In this document: piece after piece, positions 1 to 12,132 of the stretch
How the letters are laid out: every line of letters begins with the position of its first letter
Numbering within the stretch: position 1 is the stretch's first letter
Assembly: GCA_020638875.1 (NCBI GenBank)
Contig: JACKHS010000045.1
Span: 1-12,132 of the forward strand
Source: Planctomycetota bacterium
Lineage (GTDB): Bacteria; Planctomycetota; UBA1135; GCA-002686595
Direction of reading: 5' to 3'
Length of the DNA stretch: 12,132 nucleotides
Translations under genes and position numbers: made by a program
The notes under the pieces: generated by a model
Databases searched by the model: none
Told to the model about the DNA's origin: nothing
What the model saw: the letters and a program-made list of their open reading frames with translations, nothing else

Positions 1-3000
1 GCCAGGCGGAGAGCTGCGCGCGCAGCTCCGGCTGCTCGAGACGGCGGCGCTGCCAGGCGGCCACGTCCGGCAGCTGCACGGCGGGCGGCTCGAGCGGCGC
101 GGCCGCGCCGCGCAGGTGGGTCGCGTAGCGCGTCGCGAGCTCGTCTCCCAACAGCGCCAGCGAGCGCGCGTCGGTCACGAGGTGGTGCTGGACGAGCAGC
201 AGCGCGTGGTCGTCCGGCGCGAAGCGCAGCAGGTGCGCGCGCAGCAGCGGCTCGCGCGACGGGTCGAAGGGGACGTCCGCGAGGCGCGCGAGCCGCTCGC
301 GCAGCGCGTCGTCGCGCGCCGCGTCCGGGATGTCGTCGAGCACCTCGCGCACGAGCACGCCGGACCGCGGCGCGTCGAGCTCGAGCACGTGCCGTCCGTC
401 GCGCAGCGGGAAGCGCGCGCGCAGGACCTCGTGCCGCGCGACCACGTCGTCGAGGGCGCGGGCCAGCGCGTCGGCATCGAGCTCGCCCTGCAGGCGCAGG
501 GCGGCCGGAACCGCGTAGTGCGTCGCCGCGGGCTCGAGGCGCTGCAGCAGCAGCAGCCGCTCCTGGCCCGGCGTCGGGTGCATGGGTGCATCGCGCGGCA
601 CGCGCGGGATCGGCGCGGCCGCCGATCCGTCGGCGGCGGACGCGTCGCCGCGCGCGGTGCGGGCCGCGTCGAGCGCGGCCGCCCATCCCGCCACGCTGGG
701 CCGCTCGAAGAAGCGCAGCAGCGGGACCTCGACGCCGAACGCGCGCGCGCTGCGGGCCGCCAGCCGGCTCACGAGCAGCGAGTGCCCGCCGAGCGCGAAG
801 AAGTCGTCGTCGCGCCCGGGACGCGCGACGTCCAGCAACTCGGCGAACAGCTCGGCCACGCGCGCCTCGGTTGGCGTGCGCGGAGGATCGGCGGCGCCGG
901 TCGCACCGCCGGTCGCGTCGGGCGCGGGCAGCGCGTTGCGGTCGAGCTTCTCGCTCGACGTGCGCGGGATCGCGTCGAGCACGGTGACGAGCGCGGGCCG
1001 CAGTGGACGCGGCAGGTTGCGCTCGATCCACGCGCTCAGCGCGGCGGGTTCGGGGGCTGCTCGCCCGTGCGCGGGGACGACGTACGCGAGCAGGCGCGCG
1101 GGCGCGTCCTTCGGGTCGGCGATCACGGCCACGTCGCGCAGGTCGGGATGGCTCGCGAGCACGGCCTCGACTTCTCCCAGCTCGACGCGGTGGCCGCGCA
1201 GCTTGACCTGTCCGTCGCGGCGGCCGACCGATTCGAGCCGTCCGTCGGAGAGGCGGCGCGCCAGGTCGCCGGTGCGGTACGCGCGTCCCGGGCCGAACGG
1301 GTCGGGGACGAAGCAGGTCGCCGTGAGCTCGGGCCGCCCGAGGTAGCCGCGCGCGACGGTGGGTCCGCACACGATCAGCTCGCCCACGACGCCCTCGGGC
1401 ACGGGCTCGCCGCGCGCGTCGACCACGTGCAGCGCCGTGTTCGGCAGCGGACGTCCGATGGGCACCGCCTCGCGCCGCGCCGTGACGAGCTCGTCCCACG
1501 AGCAGGTGTGCATGCTCGCGTCGATGGTGGCCTCGCTCGGACCGTAGAGGTTGTGCAGCCGCGCGTCGACGCCGGCGGCGCGCCAGCGCGCGAGCACATC
1601 CCGAGCGAGCGGCACGAGCAGCGCCTCGCCGGCGCAGATGAGGTGTCGCAGCGACGCGCAGCGCTCGAAGCCGTCGTGCTCGAGCCAGGTGCGCAGCATG
1701 GACGGGACGGTCTGCAGCACGCTGATGCGCGCCTCGCGCACGAGCGTGAGCAGCGCGCCCGGGTCGCGTTGCACGTCCGGCGGCGCGACCACGAGGCACG
1801 CCCCGCAGGTGAGCGGATGGACGATCTCCCACAGCGACGCGTCGAAGGTGATCGGCGTGCGGAACAGGAAGCGATCGCGCGGCCCGAGGTCGAACGCCTC
1901 GCGCACCCAGGCGAGATGGTGGCAGAGCGACCCGTGTTCGACGAGCACGCCCTTGGGCCGTCCCGTCGAGCCCGAGGTGTGGATCACGTACGCGAGATCG
2001 CGCGCCCCCGCGCGCGGCGGCAGGGGAGAGTCGTCGAGCGCGGTGAGCGCCGCGGCCTCCTCGTCGAGCAGCAGCCACGTGGGCTGCGGCGCGGTGTCGG
2101 CTGCGGCTTCGGCTTCGGCTTCGGCTTCGGCTTCGGCTTCGGCGCGCGCGGCGTCGTCCAGCGCGTGGGGCAGCGCGGCGTGCGCGATCACGACGCGCGC
2201 GCCGCAGTCGCGCAGCAGCGCGCGCAGCCGCCGCGGAGGATCGTCCGGGTCGAGCGGGACGTACGCGCCGCCGGCCTTCCACAGCGCGAGCAGGGCGACG
2301 AGCACGTCGGGCGAGCGCGGCAGGCACACGGCCACGAGCACGCCGGGTCGCACGCCGAGGGCGACGAGCCGGCGCGCGAGGCGGTTGCTGCCGCGCTCGA
2401 GCTCGGCGTAGGACGTGACGCGTCCCGCGTGCTCGAGCGCGGGTGCGTCGGGCGTGCGCGCGGCCGTCTCCGCGAACAGCGCGTGCACGGGACGGCTCGT
2501 GTCGACGGCGCGCGACGGCCCGCGCGCGACGGCCAGCAGCGCGCTGCGCGCCTCCGCGTCGAGCAGCGGCAGCGCGGCGACGGGCCGCGTCGGATCGTCG
2601 AGCGCGGCGCGCAGCAGCGCGACGAGCTCTCGTCCCATGCGCCGCAGGCTGGGCGGCTCGAAGAGCGGCGCGGACGCGGTCAGGCGCAGCGCGAGCCGGC
2701 CGTCCTCGTCGTGGACGGCGAGCGACAGGTCGAACGGCGCGTCGTCCCCGCCCAGCGGCAGCGTCAGGAAGCGCAGCCCTGGGAAGCTCGGCGGCGCGAT
2801 GGACACCGGCATGTCGAAGAACACGTCGAAGAGCGGATGCCGGCTCGGATCGCGCAGCGGTGCGAGGGTCTCGACGAGCGTCTCGAAGGGGACGGCGGCG
2901 TCGGCCAGCGCATCGCGCGCCGCGCCGCGGGCGCGGTCGACGAGGGTCGCGAAGTCGCAGCCGCCGGCGTCCACGCGCAGCACGAGGGTGCTCACGAAGG

Positions 3001-3992
3001 GACCCATGAGGTCCTCGAGGCCGCGTCGCGTGCGGTTCGCGAACGATGTGCCGAGGCACAGATCGTGGTGGTCGCACAGCCGCGCGAGCCAGGCGCAGGC
3101 GCCGGCCAGCAGCGTGGCGTAGAGCGTGGCGCCGCGCGCGCGGGCGAAGGCGCGCAGGTCGGCGGCCAGCGCGTCGGGCAGCACGAGCTCGTGGGTTTGC
3201 CCGGTATGCGCCATGACCGCCGGACGCGCGCCGTCCGCCGGCAAGGGGAGCGCGCTCGCGGCGCCTTGCAGGCGGCGGCACGCGCGCGCCAACGCCTCGC
3301 GCGCGGCCGGCTCGGCGAGGCGCCGACGTTCGTCGCGCGCGTGCTGCCCGAACTGCAGCGGCAGCTCCGGCAGCGGATCGGCGCGTCCCGCGGCGAAGGC
3401 GGCGTAGAGCGCGGAGAGCTCGCGCATGAGCACCGCGAGCGACCAGCCGTCGGAGACGATGTGGTGCTGGCTGACCACGAGCACGTGCTCGTCGGGGCCG
3501 AGTCGCAGCAGCGCGGCGCGGAAGAGCGGTCCCCGCGCGAGATCGAAGGGACGCGCGCCGAACGCGCGCGCCGCGTCGAGGGCGCGCGGCAGCCGCTCGT
3601 CGGCCGGCAGGTGCGAGAGGTCGTCCCGCGTGAGCGCGAGGGGCTCGGGTGGCAGCACGCGCTGGGCGGGCACGCCGTCCCGGGCGGGGAAGACCGAGCG
3701 CAGCACGGCGTGCCGCTCGACGATGCGCGAGAGCGCCCGCGCGAGGGCCGTCTCGTCGAGGGCGCCGACGAAGCGTCCCGCGCCGGTCATGTGGTACTCG
3801 CGCGAGTCGGGTTCGAGGCGCTGCAGGAACCAGAAACGCTCCTGCGACGAGCTCAGCGGATGCTCGTCGGCGCGCGCGTCGGCGTCGTCGTGCGGGACGC
3901 GTGCGTCGTCCGGTGGGGCGCGGCGTTCGGCCAGCCGGCGCCGCAGCAGCTCCTGCTTCGCGGGCGACAGCCGCCGCACGCGCCGCGCGCGG

Positions 3993-4000
<8 letters not shown>
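1..4000 (-). CDS. non-ribosomal peptide synthetase, C-A-T-C..., 3' partial
   Basis: The frame is open with no stop from ATG 4000-3998 to the left edge (1333 residues); the start overlaps the PKS stop by 8 nt. A basic helix (1-28) precedes C1 ~47-470, with LSSSQERFWFL and HHIVSDGW (His179, His180, Asp184), an LCL-like active motif. A domain ~502-1030: LWKAGGAYVPLDP, SGSTG 676-680, FDASLWE from 719, YGPSE from 819, YRTGDL, GRRDGQVKLRGHRVELGE, catalytic Lys1018 in SEKLDR (usual NGKxDR). T domain ~1038-1108, LGGHSL with Ser1074; no epimerase follows. C2 starts ~1140 and has HHLVTDA (His1272, His1273, Asp1277), Ala replacing the usual Gly. My reading of the A-domain code is D720 A721 W724 Q763 I788 A790 L818 I826 D827 K1018, nearest to a Gln/Glu-type code I remember (low confidence). 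C1 should condense the PKS chain with this amino acid. An Ala-Glu repeat (620-632) lies between the A2 and A3 motifs. Confidence 0.96.
2105..2143 (-). repeat. hexanucleotide tandem repeat (GGCTTC on + strand, 6 perfect copies plus GGC)
   Basis: Six perfect copies of GGCTTC run from 2105 to 2140, followed by a partial GGC. In the NRPS frame they encode alternating Ala-Glu (residues 620-632). The repeat lies in the adenylation domain between the A2 and A3 core motifs, in a stretch longer than usual and rich in Ala and acidic residues, so it is probably a surface loop. A unit of 6 nt keeps the frame, so copy number can change without breaking the gene. Confidence 0.95.
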
Positions 4001-11027
<7,027 letters not shown>

Positions 11028-11034
11028 GGCGCCG

Positions 11035-11580
11035 TCAGCTCCGGGTGCCTGTGCGCACGTCGCGCGGGGTGCCGCTGCGATCGACGATGGCCAGCGAGAC
11101 CGAGCCCTCGGACGAGCCGTCGGCGTCGTCCCAGAAGCGCACCGACGTGCGCACGAACAGGAACCGCCGGCGGTCGCGCACCTCGTCGATGCGCACCTCG
11201 CCGTAGAAGCGCTCGATGCACATCGGCTGCCTGAACTTGCTCGCGAAGTCGTGGATCAGCACGTCGGGGAGCTGCCGCGCCAGGTACTCGTCGAGCGACA
11301 TCGCGGCGAACGGCTCGGTCACGCCGCTCACGACGCACTGCGCCATGAGCGTGTACACGAGCTGGTTGTAGCAGATGTTGAACTCGACCGAGTTGAAGTG
11401 CCCCGTGTCGTCGATGTAGCAGGACGAAGGGATCGCGAGCACGCCGCGCAGCAACGCCGGGGGGCCGTCGCCGCCCGCGTCGAAGACGGCCTCGGCCGAG
11501 CGCAGGTAGCGGCAGTTCGGGAAGTACGGCGTGAGCACGCGCTGCAGCAGCGCGTCGTCGACGGGCACCGGTGCGCTCAC
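11035..11580 (-). CDS. FcoT-like hot-dog-fold thioesterase/lyase (ScoD/Rv0098-like)
   Basis: This gene encodes 181 residues. The start is GTG at 11580-11578, overlapping the preceding TGA by 4 nt (GTGA). The frame stays open further upstream but would run deep into the dioxygenase gene, so the GTG is preferred; coupling rather than a strong ribosome site probably drives initiation. The hallmark block at residues 53-73 (SCYIDDTGHFNSVEFN, then ICYNQ) is characteristic of FcoT. Tyr55, Asn63 and Asn72 match in spacing the active-site Tyr and Asn residues I recall from the mycobacterial enzyme. No signal peptide or membrane segment is seen, so it should be cytosolic. In isonitrile lipopeptide pathways this family adds glycine to an enoyl-ACP and releases the N-carboxymethyl-3-amino acid, the substrate of the ScoE-type oxidase. 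The neighbouring dioxygenase supports that role; plain acyl thioester hydrolysis is the alternative. Confidence 0.85.
   Translation of the reverse strand: MSAPVPVDDALLQRVLTPYFPNCRYLRSAEAVFDAGGDGPPALLRGVLAIPSSCYIDDTGHFNSVEFNICYNQLVYTLMAQCVVSGVTEPFAAMSLDEYLARQLPDVLIHDFASKFRQPMCIERFYGEVRIDEVRDRRRFLFVRTSVRFWDDADGSSEGSVSLAIVDRSGTPRDVRTGTRS
11039..11042 (-). promoter_or_regulatory. ribosome binding site of the PKS gene
   Basis: GGAG is centred about 12-13 nt upstream of the ATG at 11027-11025, inside the last codons of the FcoT-like gene. The spacing is slightly long but acceptable. It supports the chosen start, which also leaves only 7 nt between the two genes. Confidence 0.5.
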
Positions 11581-12132
11581 GACGCGAGCCGTCCGCGCGG
11601 TTCGTCGGCGTAGAACGGCAGGCCGTCGTAGACGCCCACCCGGTGGCTCTCGGCGGGCTCGCGGTGCGAGCCGCCGGCGGCCATGTGCACGAGCTGGCGG
11701 TTGTCCCAGAGCAGCATGCGGCCGGGGCGCCAGGGTTCGCGGTGGACGTGCGCCTCGTGCTCGACGAAGTCGAACAGCTCGCCGAGCGCCTTCATCGAGA
11801 CGTCCGGCGGCCACTCCTCGAGCGCCACGGTGAAGCCGCGGCTCACGTAGAGCAGCTTGCGTCCGTGCACCGGGTGCGTGATGACCGTCGGATGGGTCAC
11901 GGCCGGGGTGAGCGCGCCGAACTCCTCGAGGATCTCGGTGATCGACTTGTCGACGTCGCAGGGCTGGATCTTGTAGCGCCACTTGGCCTCGTGCCGCGCG
12001 CGTCCGTCGACGAACGGATGCAGCGCCTCGGGCAGCTCGCGCAGCACGCGCTCCATGTCGATGAAGCAGGTGGCGCGCTCGCCCGACGGCACGACGCGCG
12101 GCAGCACGGTCGTGAGCGGCAGCGGCTCGGGG
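11577..12132 (-). CDS. TauD/TfdA-family non-heme Fe(II) dioxygenase, probable isonitrile synthase (ScoE/Rv0097-like), 5' partial
   Basis: The frame is open to the right edge; 184 residues plus TGA are visible, about 60% of a usual 280-330 residue family member. A GTG at 12105-12107 is not the real start, because homologous-looking sequence (PEPLPLTTVLP) continues upstream of it. Visible TauD-like landmarks are THPTVITHPVHGRKLLYVS, then DNRQLVHMA, whose His (11685-11687) corresponds to the distal iron-binding His. SHRVGVYDGLPFY follows, with an Arg (11640-11642) in the place of the 2-oxoglutarate-binding Arg. The proximal HxD/E iron motif should lie in the missing part. In known clusters the ScoE-type enzyme oxidatively decarboxylates an N-carboxymethyl beta-amino fatty acid to a beta-isocyano acid. 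I infer that role here because the next gene is a FcoT homologue. The stop overlaps the next start (GTGA). Family is secure; the isonitrile role is likely but not proven, and taurine or other alkyl oxidation is the alternative. Confidence 0.85.
   Translation of the reverse strand, partial: PEPLPLTTVLPRVVPSGERATCFIDMERVLRELPEALHPFVDGRARHEAKWRYKIQPCDVDKSITEILEEFGALTPAVTHPTVITHPVHGRKLLYVSRGFTVALEEWPPDVSMKALGELFDFVEHEAHVHREPWRPGRMLLWDNRQLVHMAAGGSHREPAESHRVGVYDGLPFYADEPRGRLAS

Noticed and set aside
600..680. Epimerase domain between T and the second C domain
   Set aside because: Only a short Ala/Pro/Asp-rich linker (residues ~1108-1140) separates them, too short for an E domain.
11035..11982. Longer FcoT-like gene starting at 11982
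   Set aside because: The extra N-terminal part overlaps the dioxygenase over 400 nt, is Arg/Ala-rich and unlike FcoT; the GTG at 11580 gives the usual family length and a GTGA junction.
11577..12132. Taurine dioxygenase for sulfur scavenging
   Set aside because: The fold fits, but the operon position with a FcoT-like gene and PKS/NRPS makes a biosynthetic role far more likely.

Overview
The window is a very GC-rich (above 70% by eye) piece of a bacterial natural-product gene cluster. It holds four genes, all on the minus strand, packed with essentially no intergenic DNA. Transcription runs from the right edge to the left. The first gene (right edge) lacks its 5' end and the last gene (left edge) lacks its 3' end, so the operon extends beyond the window on both sides. 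GC content, gene style and modular PKS/NRPS architecture suit a myxobacterium or another high-GC phylum such as Actinomycetota or Planctomycetota. The sequence alone does not settle this.

In transcription order: (1) 12132-11577, the C-terminal part of a TauD/TfdA-type non-heme Fe(II) dioxygenase; (2) 11580-11035, a FcoT-like hot-dog protein; (3) 11027-3993, a 2344-residue single-module type I PKS with order ACP-KS-AT-DH-(structural KR)-ER-KR-ACP; (4) 4000-1, an NRPS reading C-A-T-C before the window cuts it. Junctions are a 4-nt GTGA overlap (1/2), a 7-nt gap (2/3) and an 8-nt overlap (3/4), consistent with one translationally coupled operon.

The pairing and order of the first two genes match the isonitrile-forming pair of actinobacterial isonitrile lipopeptide clusters (ScoE/ScoD in Streptomyces; Rv0097/Rv0098 in Mycobacterium tuberculosis). 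There, an acyl-ACP ligase, a free ACP and an NRPS follow. Here the ligase gene is not present next to the pair, the ACP appears as the N-terminal domain of a fully reducing PKS, and the NRPS follows the PKS. My working model is that a beta-isocyano acyl starter is made by genes 1 and 2 plus a ligase outside the window and loaded on the PKS N-terminal ACP. It is then extended by one malonyl unit and (nominally) fully reduced, handed through charged docking ends to the NRPS, and condensed with an amino acid, tentatively Gln-like. A second condensation domain shows that at least one more module follows. The product would be an isonitrile polyketide-peptide hybrid. The isonitrile assignment is inference from family and synteny; the PKS/NRPS domain reading is direct.

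No RNA genes, insertion sequences, CRISPR arrays or terminators were seen. There is no non-coding stretch longer than a few bases. Two low-complexity coding repeats (2105-2143 and 7470-7505) sit inside domain loops.
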